Shown here: positions 12,186 through 24,268 of the stretch, one piece after another
How the letters are laid out: every line of letters starts with the position of its first letter
Position numbering within the stretch: the first letter of the stretch is position 1
Assembly: GCF_964204865.1 (NCBI RefSeq)
Contig: NC_135250.1
Location: 20,513,395-20,577,394 of the forward strand
Source: Styela clava
Taxonomy: Eukaryota > Chordata > Ascidiacea > Stolidobranchia > Styelidae
DNA: 64,000 nucleotides
Reading direction: 5' to 3'
Notes under the pieces: generated by a model
What the model was told of the DNA's origin: nothing
What the model saw: only the letters and a program-made list of their open reading frames with translations
The model's database searches: none
Translations under genes and position numbers: made by a program

Positions 12186-14142
12186 CCACAACCCTGACTA
12201 TAATTCAAAACAATTTATTATATTTCGACGATTTTAAAAACGTAATTTGACATTTTCTAATCATGAAGAAGGCGCTAATTCAAATTTTAGTTTATTCGTT
12301 TCAAGTCTTGTTGAATTACTGAATTGGCATCCTAACCTAATAACATTGGGTTCCTACCCAAACTGTAAAAATAGAAACGATATTTTCGGAATTGGGATCT
12401 GGAATTTTTAGTGACTTGTCGTTTTTAGTTGGTTATGTTTAGATGCTTTATTTATTTACTTTTAACGCATTTGGTTTATTTTATTTATATGAGAAAATTA
12501 TATTTATACAAATTTTTAATATGTATGATTTAGCAATCAATACACATAATATAATTTTGAATATTGATAAATTCACCTTTCTTTTCAAATTTCATTTTGA
12601 GACTATTTTTAAAATGAGAGTATGGCTATGTATATCTGAAACTGTAACTCCAAATAATTTTCTCGAACCAAAATCTGCATACCAAATTTCTGGAGATTGA
12701 TACATGAAAATTGCAATAACGTTATAAATTTCTTTGCCCGGTGTGTTGGAGAGATTTGGTAAGAGTGGAGTTGGGTGATATCTTTGCTGTAATAACGCTA
12801 TGATTGTTTAGTGATTTCTAATTTTTATAGATTTTCATATCAAGACAGTAAAACATATGTTACTGTGCGAAGCACAATTACATATGAAATTGTATAACTG
12901 AATTCACACCACCAATCTGGCGTTAATATGACTGTGGTTATGGAGTATAGCTTGATGTACATTTGGCATGATCAATTATTTTTGTTTCCAACATTGCGGT
13001 GTAAATAACTTTTATAGAAAAGATTTTTACTTACTATTCAAACTTGAACTCGGTCTGATGATGTGTCTTGATGAAAATGAAATTTGGATCAAAAATATTT
13101 CTTACGCTTTGATAATCGACTTTGGGTATTTGACTTATTGCATAATCTTTATATATATTGTAGCGTTATTGCATTGATATCTGCGCCAAATGAGGGCAAT
13201 TAAATTTTGAGATTTTTTTTATAAGTATGATATTGTCTTTTTCTTATCGTGTTGCAATAAATACACTTAGTAAATATTGTTGTATTTGATTTGAATTTCT
13301 TTAACGCGGATGTCACAATTGTTTTGAGAGACTTAAAAAGATCATATGACCAATAGGACTCCTCCTTAAAACTGAATTAGCAAGCGTAATGGGTGCTGGA
13401 ATAGAACCCTTGATTTCGATTATATCAACATTATGTATAGTAGTTTCGTGTTGAACTATGAGAGGTCATTAAAATATTTCAGTGTGAACAGCATTTGCGG
13501 TAGGTTTTAATTGTATGCGCAAATTTATCTGTCTGAATCAGATCAAGTTCGAGCAAATCACTAGAAGATGATCATGATAAGGCCTCGCGAATCCTACAAT
13601 GTCGCATTCGTATCAAGCGCTACATTTTCATTGTTCGGTGACAACAACAAAATTTTGCATTTGGAAGACTGTAAAGTACGAAATCGCTTGAATGATTTCG
13701 AAATATTCGATTTGTTATGAATTGTTAAAAATTACCATCCACGTTGGCTCCCCGATATTGCCTCCTAAAATGACTATTTAAAAGATAATGATAGCAGGGG
13801 TGGTCAACCTTATTTCGACTGAAATCTTCAAGACAGATCGCGATCGATAATAAGGAAATACACATAAACGAATGAGAACTGAATAGGCAGAGAAAACTGC
13901 ACACAGGTATTTGAAAAATTCACCGCTGTCAATAAGCTCATCTCCGTAGGCGCATTCTCAATGCAATCATCCAAAAAATTTGTATTTTTTATTTTTCATT
14001 AAATTTCTTAATTATGTAATTGTACCCTAAGTACATGTTTCATCATTTATTTAAATCATATAAGTCAGATCCAATGCTTGTCAATTTTAGTTGTAAGCGT
14101 TGAAAATTCTTTTAAAAAGATTATCAAGTATCTATCTATTAC
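12186..14142. other. AT-rich stretch without a gene
   Basis: Contains weak remnants of the GGAGT repeat (about 12735-12775 and 12935-12960) and a lone hAT-type terminus CAGGGGTGGTCAACC near 13797. No open frame looks like a protein. Confidence 0.4.
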
Positions 14143-15010
14143 AGCGTTTTCCAACCTTTTTTGGTCGCGGACTATATTAATAACGGCCGGGTGTCCTAAT
14201 TTTAACTTTAAAGTCTTTCCCGACGGTAGAATTGTATTATCCATATATTTTTTAGATGAAATGACATGTAATATGACTATTCAATTTTTTGAGGAACAAA
14301 CCATAGGATCAATTTACAATTAAAATTTAACGTGGAACACTATTACCGCGAAATATTGATAATGGTTGAGTGTGCTAATTTTGACTTTGATTTGAAAGGC
14401 TTTCACGACGGTAGAATTTTTTTATTTTTCAATATTTTTTAGATGAAATACTATGTAATATGACTATTAAATTTTTTGAGGAACAAACCATAGGATCATT
14501 TTCAATTTACAATTAAAATTTGACGTGGAACACCTTTACCGCGAATGTTGATAACGGTTGAGTGTGCTAATTTTGACTTTAATTTTAAATTCTTTCCCGA
14601 CGGTAGAATTTTTTTATTTTCTGATATTTTTGAGATGAATTACAATGTAATATGACTATTCAATTTTTTGAGGAACAAACCATAGGATCATTTCCAATTT
14701 ACAATAGAAATTTGACGTAGAACACCATTACCGTGAAATATTGATAACGGTCGAGTGTGCTAATTTTGACTTTAATTTTAAAGTCTTTCCCGACGGTAAA
14801 ATTTTTTTATTTTTCAATATATCTTAGATGAAATACTATGTAATGAGACTATTCAATTTTTTAAGGAACAAACCATAGGATCATTTTCAATTTACAATTG
14901 AAATTTGACGTTGAACACCATTACCGCGAAATATTAATAACGGTCGAGTGTGCTAATTTTGATTTTAAATTTGAAGTCTTTCTCTACGGTAAAATTTTTT
15001 GAAATTTGTA
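14143..15010. repeat. ~190-bp tandem array starting at a hAT-like terminus
   Basis: Four to five units share GAGGAACAAACCATAGGATC, found near 14291, 14478, 14670 and 14863 (spacing about 187-193 bp), together with CTTTCCCGACGGTA and GACGTGGAACACC. The left edge CAGCGTTTTCCAACC resembles a hAT terminus. I did not find a matching right terminus, so this may be one end of a larger element with internal amplification. Confidence 0.8.
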
Positions 15011-15497
15011 AGATCATATACTGTATATTATGATAATTTAATTCCGTGGTAAACATTTCGTTGATTTCTTTTCGATGAACTGTTGAATTTCGACATCAAA
15101 AGCCTTCGAGACAATGTGTATCTGCTGGTGAAATGTTTTCATCATGTTTATTTTTTATTATACAAGATGTATTTGTGCAAATCAATTATGGTTTATTCAT
15201 AACTACATTTTTTTTTCATAAAAAGAACAGACACTTAGCTTAAATTTCAATTTTCCTATTTTTGAGTTTCGACGGTCAATTTCAGGCTTGTTTACCGTCA
15301 TATCTGGTAACACTGGTTAGAGATATTATTGTTCAGTTGATTTTGAATCATTTTCCCGGCATTTGTGGCCATTTTGTGCTATCAATTGCGGGACTCTGAG
15401 AGGTTCTGGTGCTGAGGTAAACGTGGATATATGTAATTTAGTAATCTGTGAGCGTTTAGGATGCCTTAACTTACCGTATAACACTGTCAGAACGCCA
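15011..15497. other. Stretch without a gene
   Basis: AT-rich and unremarkable. It leads into the phased array upstream of TBC1D24. Confidence 0.35.
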
Positions 15498-15593
15498 GCC
15501 CACACTCGTGTGACGCTAGCCCACACTCGTAGGATGCCAGCCCACACTCGTGTGACGCTAGCCCACACTCGTGAGACGCTAGCCCACACTCGT
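15498..15593 (+). repeat. Five direct copies of GCCCACACTCGT at exact 21-bp spacing
   Basis: The 12-mer starts at 15498, 15519, 15540, 15561 and 15582, always 21 bp apart. The intervening 9 bases are also similar (GTGACGCTA type). Two inverted 10-mers GAGTGTGGGC follow at 15752-15761 and 15767-15776. The array ends about 580 bp before the TBC1D24 start codon. Long open frames on both strands here are consequences of the multiple-of-three period. Confidence 0.9.
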
Positions 15594-16132
15594 TTTTGAC
15601 AGGCCATACTAGGGGTAACTGGTCCGTGCTTGGTATTGCATTTGCGCTGTGTATATCCAATATGGTCTCTATATTGTCATAGCCACCAAGTTTTTATGTA
15701 TTAACGTTTATAAAGTGGTAAAATAGTTGGTTAACCCCTTGACGTCAGGCTGAGTGTGGGCTGAGCGAGTGTGGGCTGGGGTAACTTTGGTTATTATGAT
15801 TGATTCTGCTGTGATGCAATTGCTGTATTTTTATTGCATTTATGTCTGAATCAATCGTGTGATCAATACAGTAATCTAGTCGAGTGCAGTAGACCTACAT
15901 TACTCTTATCAGGAGTGCTTGACATTTTGATTTTATCGACCTAGGCCTATTGCAGTATTGATTAGTTGTAAAACATATGTAGCCTATCTACAGATCTACT
16001 AAATAAAATGCTCCACAGATATAGCCTACTATTTTTTGAAATTTTGTAGCAGTGTGAGGAGACCATCTTTAAAAAAAATTGCAATCTTGCATCAGTTTCT
16101 CTTCAAGAATAATATTCTTTTAACTGTTTCAG

Positions 16133-16175
16133 CAAAATGACTAAGTAAAATAATAGTAAATAATCTGATATTACC
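16133..16175 (+). promoter_or_regulatory. Likely 5' leader exon of TBC1D24 with a three-codon upstream ORF
   Basis: A good acceptor (TTTAACTGTTTCAG) ends at 16132, so the leader is probably spliced. An upstream ATG at 16137 opens a tiny ORF (M-T-K-stop, 16137-16148) before the main ATG at 16176, which sits in a strong context (ACCATGG). Such uORFs commonly reduce translation; that effect is inferred here. Confidence 0.5.
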
Positions 16176-18083
16176 ATGGAGGCCGGGCTAGATGCTGGAG
16201 GTGACTCTGTAACACCTTACTCAAAATTTGTGGATCGTAGTAAACTTGCTAGCAACTGGAAAGCTCGACCGGCTTCACCATCTACTGTGACGAATGTTGC
16301 TGTTTTACCACTTGGACAAACGAAAAAAAACATTAAAACATTTTTAAGGGAAAGGCTGTTTGCGCCAAATCATGACATAAGGTCTGTTTTGTTTAAAAGT
16401 CTAGCCAAAAGAATTCCGCATAACACTTCAATGTTTTCAGAGCAAATGTATAAAGACTTTATACAAGAATGCTACCCCAAAGTTACTACATACAAAGATG
16501 CGCCGTTACCTAGTTTTGTACTAGAGGATGAAGATTTACCATCTTACTTACTCAATGACCAAGGAAAGCTGGAATTGCGGAAAATACTTGTTTGTATTAA
16601 CCATCATTTTTCACATATAGTGTATTGTCCGATCTTGCCACCGATTGTTGCAATATTACTTCACTATGACGATTCTCCAAGTCAAGTTTTTGCTCATGTT
16701 TGTCATATATTATTTTGTAATGCTAGGCATATGCATTACATTGATCAGAATAAGGCAGATACAGAAGCATCCGCTAGAGTGGTCAAAGAGCTTGTGCGTC
16801 GTTTTGCGCCAACTTCACATAAAACGCTGGTGAACTTTACAACAAATCCTGATGATATATACAGCCAATGGTTACGAGTCATCTTCCATGGATTACCCTT
16901 TGCATATCTGGTGATTTTATTTGACATGTATCTCATTGAAGGTTACAAAGCACTCTTTCGAGCTGCGATTGCCGTTTTAAAATTTTACAAAAAGGTTGGC
17001 TTGTCTAATCCATCAGATATTCTAAGTGCTGTGTTTGGCTTTGTTCAATCAATTGATACAAAAGTCAGTACAAACTTGCTGTTCAGAAAAGCATATTCAA
17101 TCAAGTTGCCGACAACGAAAGAGCTTAGAAAATTACACCAAAAGCAGCTTTCTGTGTTACGCCAGCTCCCAATTGCAGACACTAGTCGAAGATCATCCCA
17201 AGAGCGTACTCCTTGGAGATATATATTCTTTGTTCGAAATGTAAATTCTGATATCGTTGATGAAACCTTGTTCTCCAAATTATATTGTTGGCTCCCAGAA
17301 AGAATTTCAATTCTCAGGCCCACGCTTTTATTTTCTACCAACAAAGATGGGTATAGTTTGGAAGCATTCTTCCGAGCTTCTGACGAAAGAACACCATCAA
17401 TACTTTTGATTAAAACTACAGAAGGCTCTGTCCTGGGCGCTTATCTAACAGCTGATTGGACTGAAAGGAAAACTGATCCAAATGCATATTTCGGCACCGG
17501 AGAAACATTTCTTTTCACTCTATCCCCAGAATATAAAAAATATAACTGGGTTGGATTGAGATCGGGAGAATCAAGTATTTCAAATTTACAAAGCTCGAAT
17601 GGAAGAAATAGCTTATGTAGTTCTGTAGCTTCTGGAATGAAGTCGCTCCCACCAGATGCTGCCAGAAGCAGTAGAGGGATCACTTTGCCTCCTATACGTC
17701 ATGATGGTGCTTCACCTTCTTTGGCCAGTGTAACCAAAGATAGCAGAGAAAGTTCTGTTGTTCTTCCACCTCTGGTCATCAGCCCCGTTTCACAAGAATC
17801 AATCCCTTCTTTTTCATCATCTACAATCAATGAATCATCAAGTCGGGCAAAAATTATGCAAAAAACATCAAACGAAAAGATGGCCAAAACGTCATCTGAT
17901 CTGTTTATGTTTGCTGATAGCAGAGGAATAGTTGTGGGGGGAGGAAATGGCTATGGATTATTTATAGATTCTTCTTTTCTAAATTGTACAACAGAACCTT
18001 GTGATACTTTTGAAAACAAACCACTTGTCAAAGGAGGAAGTTTTCAGTGTTCCCATGTTGAGCTTTTTGGTTTTACAGATTAA
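16176..18083 (+). CDS. TBC1D24: TBC1 domain family member 24 (TBC-TLDc protein)
   Basis: 635 codons in one exon. In animals the protein (Skywalker in fly) acts on membranes in vesicle traffic, with a TBC domain thought to act on Rab or ARF6 and a TLDc domain linked to oxidative-stress protection. The TBC part covers about residues 50-330, with conserved blocks such as YCPILPP, VILFDMYLIEGYKALFR and AVLKFYKKV. The TLDc part starts near 344 (PWRYIFF) and includes LLIKTTEGSVLGAYL, FGTGETFLF and the C-terminal VVGGGNGYGLFIDSS and ELFGF blocks. Between about 461 and 575 lies a Ser/Pro-rich insertion of about 115 residues, so the protein is longer than the ~560-residue human form. The absence of coding introns is notable because vertebrate orthologues have several. 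The start has a strong context. Identification is confident from block-by-block family resemblance. Confidence 0.95.
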   Translation: MEAGLDAGGDSVTPYSKFVDRSKLASNWKARPASPSTVTNVAVLPLGQTKKNIKTFLRERLFAPNHDIRSVLFKSLAKRIPHNTSMFSEQMYKDFIQECYPKVTTYKDAPLPSFVLEDEDLPSYLLNDQGKLELRKILVCINHHFSHIVYCPILPPIVAILLHYDDSPSQVFAHVCHILFCNARHMHYIDQNKADTEASARVVKELVRRFAPTSHKTLVNFTTNPDDIYSQWLRVIFHGLPFAYLVILFDMYLIEGYKALFRAAIAVLKFYKKVGLSNPSDILSAVFGFVQSIDTKVSTNLLFRKAYSIKLPTTKELRKLHQKQLSVLRQLPIADTSRRSSQERTPWRYIFFVRNVNSDIVDETLFSKLYCWLPERISILRPTLLFSTNKDGYSLEAFFRASDERTPSILLIKTTEGSVLGAYLTADWTERKTDPNAYFGTGETFLFTLSPEYKKYNWVGLRSGESSISNLQSSNGRNSLCSSVASGMKSLPPDAARSSRGITLPPIRHDGASPSLASVTKDSRESSVVLPPLVISPVSQESIPSFSSSTINESSSRAKIMQKTSNEKMAKTSSDLFMFADSRGIVVGGGNGYGLFIDSSFLNCTTEPCDTFENKPLVKGGSFQCSHVELFGFTD

Positions 18084-18985
18084 ATTCAGCCATTACCATT
18101 CATAATGCTGCCATAAATTGTTGCAATATTTACATAAGATTTATATAATACAAATTGCCACCCATCTCTAAGCAATATTTTAATAAGTGATTAGTTCTCA
18201 GTTTTGTACTATTTTATTGAATCCTATAAGATATATTGCATGTTGTTTTCTAATATTTTCTATGTTATATAATACAGTACGGTATATGAATTTCAAACAA
18301 TTATTTTTGTGAATTGACATGGGTAAACTTGAGTATAGTTGCCAAGTCTTGATTCAATATAAACACAAATTTAGGTTCACACAAAGCTGATCCAATCGGT
18401 AAATCGTATTTGAGTATATAATGATAACCTTTTATTTCTCCACTACCATGGTGTAAAAACTCGTAATTTGTTTAATTCTCATGGGCCACTCTGGCTCTTT
18501 TTGCGCAGTTTGAATTGTTTATACTGAATAACCTGGCCTGCAAAATGAACTTTTAATCGAGTTTAATCTGTTATGTGCGAGTGATTCCAATTCCTTTGCA
18601 TGAGAGTCCAATGTATTAGAATGCCCTGACAGCTAGCTACCTTGTGTGAAGCGAACAACGCATGTCGTAAGATCACTACTAGAAATAGAAACGAAGTAGA
18701 AATCAAGAAGTAGAAATGTTGGAGAAAAGATGCAGCCTGCGGTTTCGCCCAGGTTTCACCCAGTTATTTGTATATGGCCCTCCTGTATTAGAAAAGGTTG
18801 CACACCCCTGCACTAAATACCAATGGAACTGTTATATGATTAAAGTATATCTCACACAATAGTAATAATAATAGGTGATGTTTAAAGCCACCACTTTAAC
18901 TTACTCCAATCAGGGAATCTAAACTATTTGTATATAATGTCACTAACCCTAGCATAAGTCATGACAACATTCTATAAAAATATAT
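18084..18985. other. Convergent intergenic region between TBC1D24 and PIGV
   Basis: AT-rich, with no obvious AATAAA near the TBC1D24 stop. The segment 18731-18810 (CACCCAGTTA ... GTTGCACACCCCTG) is a hAT-type terminus that recurs at 54245-54311. Confidence 0.5.
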
Positions 18986-18991
18986 TTTATT
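18986..18991 (-). terminator. Polyadenylation signal of PIGV
   Basis: AATAAA on the minus strand, 19 bases after the PIGV stop codon. This implies a very short 3' UTR. Confidence 0.55.
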
Positions 18992-19009
18992 TATCAAAAA
19001 TGAATTTTA

Positions 19010-21070
19010 TTATGTCCAAGGAAGGTAGTTGACATGCATGAAAGTTCCAACAATAATATATAGTAGAAAATAGAAATACACAAGTTTAGATTTCGCAGAC
19101 AACACTGGAAAAATGTTAGAGTAGCCTAGTAAATTTTGCATAGATAGTGTGATATCTGCAGCTTTAGTATCCGCATAAATTAGAGAAGAAGCCACCCATA
19201 TCGGTAATGGTGAACTTGAAAAGAGAAACCTTGTGATAACCTCAATATGCATGAAACATATTCCAAACAATAAAAGGAACAGAGAATGGCACACATACAC
19301 AAATACATTAACCTTTGCAAACTCTAGTAATTTGTTGTGTTTGCTATTTGTGTAGTCTGTCAACAATCCTAATGAAACAATTTGTATCCTGTTTGCCCTC
19401 AGATAATGAAAAATTCCATATGCAACTAAGAGTGCACAAGGTAGTGCAAGAATAAAATTTGGAATCTTTCTGATTCTATAATACATGAATAATCCAACAT
19501 CCCAATGTTGTTTTTGTACATGACTGTATATATTGGGAAATGAGGCTTCGCACCACTCTGGAACTCCATCCCTTTGGGAACAGAATTTACCATGTCCATA
19601 AGTAATGAAAGCTATAAAAGGCAGAAATATCAGTATGCAACTCGCAGCGGTACGAATAAGAATACCTATAATTTTAAAAGCTGTCCATTGTTGCAAAACT
19701 TTGTTTTCACTATTAGAAGCAACAGAGAAAATTTCCTTGATTGCATAGTATGCAACGAAGCCTGCATTTACAGTTCCATTAGATCTTGTTGCTGAAGCAC
19801 CAACAAAAAAACTTGTTGCCAGAAAGTATGAACGTTTTTCCAAGTGAAACAAGCCATTGAAGACTGGAAACATATAATAGAATATCAGGTTTTCACCTCA
19901 GACATTGCTCCAACATTTAACTCAAAACAAACAATCCACTTACCACAAAATGAATACAAAGCTTCCGTATAGTTGGATGAAAAGAAAATGCTTGCTGGAT
20001 TGAAGGAAAATAGTATTGAACATAAAATGGCAAACTTCCTATCCTGATAAATCGCCATTGTTAGGTAGAAAATTGCAACAGTTGCACCTGCAAAAATAAA
20101 TTTCATATAAATTATCCTTTTGTCCGATATTTATAGAAAAGTGTCTGATATCAATGTCTACTGTGTGTGGTATATCTATATGCATCAGCCATAGGGAAGT
20201 TAGGTGCATACCGATATGGGTGACACCAACTTTTTTACTCGTCTCCTACTGAAACATACTGAAATTTTATTTTCAGTCAACTACTTCTTCAGTCAGGTCC
20301 CTGTGAATACGTTCTTATTTGCTGAAGAGTGTTTAAAACAATATCCAATCATAATTTTGATAACTAATTCTTCTTAGTAATTCACTTACCGACAAAAAAC
20401 GCAGTATTAAGAATGAATCCTGCTAACAAAAGGCGAGAGTAGAAAGATAGCAAAGTATCTGGAAATGGAAGAATTGATGCGAATCCCCTCAACATAGCCG
20501 GAAACATTGGGAAAAAAGCAAACATCTTCTCTTCTTCATATCTAGCATGAAAGTGATAAATAGTACAAACCATATTTTATGCATTGCTCTTATAATTATG
20601 TTTGACATCCCCATGCAGGGGACCCCTGATGCCCCTAGTCAGTTATGCTGAAAACGTAGAGATTTAAGAAAAAAAAACATATCAGTGGCTGCTATCCCGC
20701 GGCCTTACTCGCAACAAAAATGTAAAAATAGTTTAAATTAGAGCCAGCAAAACAGAAAAGAAAAATAAACAGAGCAAATATAAAAACCCAATATTATTGA
20801 TGAGGTTTAACATATTCAATTATATGTGTTATTGATACGCATACAATATTCGAGTATGACTTATCAACATTTATGACCAAACTTTTGAATTGACTCAATC
20901 GCAAAATTTACTTACCCATGTTCTGCAATATGTAAGAAATATTTTGCATCCCATTTGTGAAAGCCATCAAAAAGAACTTCCGGTATTTTATCCAGAATAC
21001 CAAGCTCAACTTCATCAACTTTAGGTTTAAAGGCATCTGCAGCATGATCAGGGAAAATATTGAAAACTAT
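19010..21070 (-). CDS. PIGV: GPI mannosyltransferase 2 (PIG-V), first exon not found
   Basis: Exons on the minus strand are 21070-20916, 20541-20390, 20087-19944 and 19863-19010. Phases agree at each junction and give 434 residues. PIG-V is an ER multi-pass enzyme that adds the second mannose to the GPI-anchor precursor. Recognisable blocks include FPDHAADAF, WDAKYFLHIAEHG, FAFFPMFP, FNPASIFFSSNYTEALYSF, ATRSNGTVNAGF, YYRIRKIPNFILALP, VFVYVCHSLFLLLFG, HIEVITRFL and the terminal LPWT. The hydrophobic segments fit the family topology. The N-terminal exon (human PIG-V has a further ~40 residues) must lie above 21070, but I could not place it among the repeats there. The hAT MITE at 21154-21477 lies in that intron. 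The gene is tail to tail with TBC1D24. Confidence 0.93.
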
Positions 21071-21153
21071 CTGAAAAGAAAAAAGAAACTTTTAGCCTAA
21101 TTATTGTCGAACAAAGCAAAAACAAGCATCACGACATAAGTGGTACTGTAGAA

Positions 21154-21477
21154 CAGGGCTACTCAACTGGCGGACCGGGGTCCGAATCCGTACCTTTCGG
21201 GTATTCAATTCGGACCGCGCATAATTCTTCATTTTGGACCATTAGCCCCATATTTGAAGTTTCATTTATAAAATCACTTTTATAGATTTGAAAATATATA
21301 TGAAAAGAACTATAACGCCATAACAAACAATTTTGATTAGCTAATATTCATTAGTCTGTTAGTCGACCAAGGAATTGCGTGTTTAAGGATGCCGAAATAT
21401 AATTATGGAAAGTCCGGACCCAAATATTTTTAAAGTTTTGTATGCGGACCTTCGGTAAAAATAGTTGAGCACCCCTG
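21154..21477. mobile_element. hAT MITE, 324 bp, perfect 8-bp TSD
   Basis: Ends CAGGGCTACTCAACT and AGTTGAGCACCCCTG are imperfect inverted repeats. The 8 bases before (21146-21153) and after (21478-21485) are both CTGTAGAA, the target duplication size typical of hAT. It sits in the upstream intron of PIGV and has no coding capacity. Confidence 0.93.
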
Positions 21478-21485
21478 CTGTAGAA

Positions 21486-22793
21486 TATTACCTAAATACC
21501 TGATTCCAATGTTAAAATTACTGTACATTACAAGTACAGAATATGATGATGAATACGAACCTGTAATAAAAAAACAGCACCCCGCGAGACCAAAGCCGGA
21601 AAAGCCATCGAACTGGCGGAGCGGTGAAAATCCATGCACCTTTTTGTTTTTTGGTTCTCTATGTCAGAGCTGCCACATTTGAAGGTGAGAATTCATGCAC
21701 CTTCTTTTTCTGTTTCTCTATGTCAGGGCTGCCGCATTTGCTTGGCTAAAAAAAATCTAGTTTAACCTCAAAAATGTCTAGATCGGAAAATGAAACGTCC
21801 AAAAATATATCTAAATATGAAGTTATAAAATTTAATTAAAACAAAACAAGAGCATACAAAAAGTTTATTATCTATATCATATTAGCCGAAGAATTTTAAG
21901 AAGCTAATAACAGATGGAAGTTAATGTCTAACTAAATGTTGTTGCTACATAGGGATTTTTATGTTTCAGCAGTAGGCCTACTTATTCCTGTATTCTTTGA
22001 CACCCGAATCAGGTAGAAGGTAGACGTGCAACATTTTTTAAATAGGCCAAATTTAAAATGAATAGTACAGTATTGCATTCGAAAAATCATGTGGTTTGTT
22101 TATCGCACTGAAAATGTTTTTAACATCAGCATTTGAATTATGTAGCACCATTTCTTGCTTAGCAAAAAGACTCTCTCTAGAGGCATATTTCAGAATTCAA
22201 AATTTTCAACTTCAACCCAAACATTCTCTGTTTCTGTGCTATTGTTCAACTCCACAAGATTAATGTAATTATGAAGCTGACTTTTTGCCCTGCAAATACC
22301 TGAATACCGCAAAATAACGTTTTTAAGAGTAGCTAAATAAAATATTCCATGACTCCACTGCAACACAGTCTGACAGTATTTTCCCAAGTCGTTGAACGTT
22401 CAAATAGCATTTCACCGTAGCGTCAATGCTGTTAAGAAGCGTCAGTCGATAAATGTTTGATTATCATTTTTACAGTAACTTCAATGCTGTTCTATCAATC
22501 AATCTTTCAATCAATTTTATTTTGGCCACTCTGACGTAAAACAAAACAACAAAAAACAAAATGCAGAGGACCTGGAGGACGGGCATACTTATGAACAAAG
22601 TTACAAGAAGGTTAACTGTACAAGTACGCGCTCGTCCACCAAAAACGTCAGTCGTTAAATGTTTGAACAGAAGTTCACAGTAACTTCCATACTGTTTAAA
22701 AGCGAAATAGTTACCAGCAAGTAATGAAATTAAGGAGGGTGGAATGGAAATGTATTTAGTTAGTTTTCGACCACTACATTAAATCATCTAACA
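21486..22793. other. Upstream region of PIGV, no exon placed
   Basis: AT-rich. The minus-strand first exon of PIGV is expected in or beyond this stretch but I cannot identify it with confidence. Short minus-strand frames near 22190-22387 have no PIG-V similarity that I can see. Confidence 0.35.
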
Positions 22794-24268
22794 CGGCGTT
22801 TCCCAAACTTTTTTGGCCACGGAACACTTGCACTTTTTATCTCGCCTCGCGGAACACCGAAAATTGAAAGAGTAAAATTGATAAAGTAAAACGGTGTAAT
22901 GTAGAGGTTCCCAATCTCGTGGCGAGTTGCCAAATGCAACTATCAGAATTGTGTTAAACCAATGACATTAAACAACATGATAGGCAACTCTGACGTCACT
23001 CCATAAGACTACATGCGAAAGATTGTATTTCATGATACGCTCCAATGCACATATTTCTCGTCGCCTTTCGCGACCGTTTTCCGCTCGCTTTTGCTACTCG
23101 GCGTCTACTTTACGTGTAGTACCTGCCTTTTTGCGCCTGTAACGAAAGAAAATAATCTCTATATCTAAGAAGTTTTGCTCACTTGGGAAGCTGGAATGGC
23201 AGACAAGCTGTAAAGAGTAATTCTGGATATCATAGACGTTTTTTTTATCAGAGAAGATTACAAACGCGATAGCGTAAAGATTTGTGTAGAACATTTTGCA
23301 GATAATGACAAAGTTAGTAATTTTAATGTTTGCGCTTAAAACATTGAAATTTCATTTAAAGAGAGTGTCATGCAAAACTGTTTTTACTTCTCCTAACGGT
23401 GCTGTGATACAATTCCATAACACAAAGTTTGCACCTATCGAACATGCTTTAGTAGGTTAATTTATTAGACATATATATTACATATTTAGTTAACCGTAGG
23501 TAACATTGCTGGTACATAATGCCTCGTAGATAGGTTTGTGTCTAAATTTAGTTCATAGCCCACTAATTAATATTATCTTCTATGTAGGAGGTTGCAGGGC
23601 TGATTCAACTTGCAGACTTACCGATCATCTGACGATGCTCATTTAGTTTGGCTCGAGCAAGTCTTCTTGAAAGACTTGTATGAATGGAAACTACCTATAT
23701 GTTTTGCCTTCCTCCGATTTTAGAAGACAAATTTATTCTGAGGGATTTGGCATATAATTCTCATTGATTGTTGGCTGTTTATGATTCCTATTAATTGTGA
23801 ATTCTGATTATAACAAAGAGTTAAAAAAATTTTTACGTAATTTACGGGCACCTTTTTCTTGTCAATACTCCAAGCTGAGGTAATAAACAAGACAATACTG
23901 TACATTTATGTCATCTGGAAGCAAAATATGCACACTAATTAAAAGTTTGACACATTGAGATAATACATCATGACAGAAAATACAAGTTAAAGATATGTAT
24001 GACCATCACATGGTAATTAAAATTAAAAAAAAATTAATAGGGGCTGTGGAGTATATAAAGTTCAAGACAAAGAAAAGAACATAAGTTCATAGCTCATGAA
24101 CTCTCAATTTTGCCTCCATTGCTTTGTGAAGGCCAATATATTCCGAGTGGCTGAATTGGTTTACCTTTATGATAGCAACGATTTTGTATTCAATATAGCG
24201 AGATTTTTTTCAATTTAATTGCAGTGATATTATTTCCCAAAGAAATGCTTGAATCGTCTAGAATAGAT

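Noticed and set aside
15498-15593. A CRISPR-like array
   Set aside because: The repeats are 12 bp with 9-bp similar spacers in an animal genome. It is a phased tandem repeat.
15326-15607. Repetitive protein frames on both strands (heptads with HTR or VWA)
   Set aside because: The 21-bp repeat period is a multiple of three, so any frame without a stop stays open. There is no start context or codon signal.
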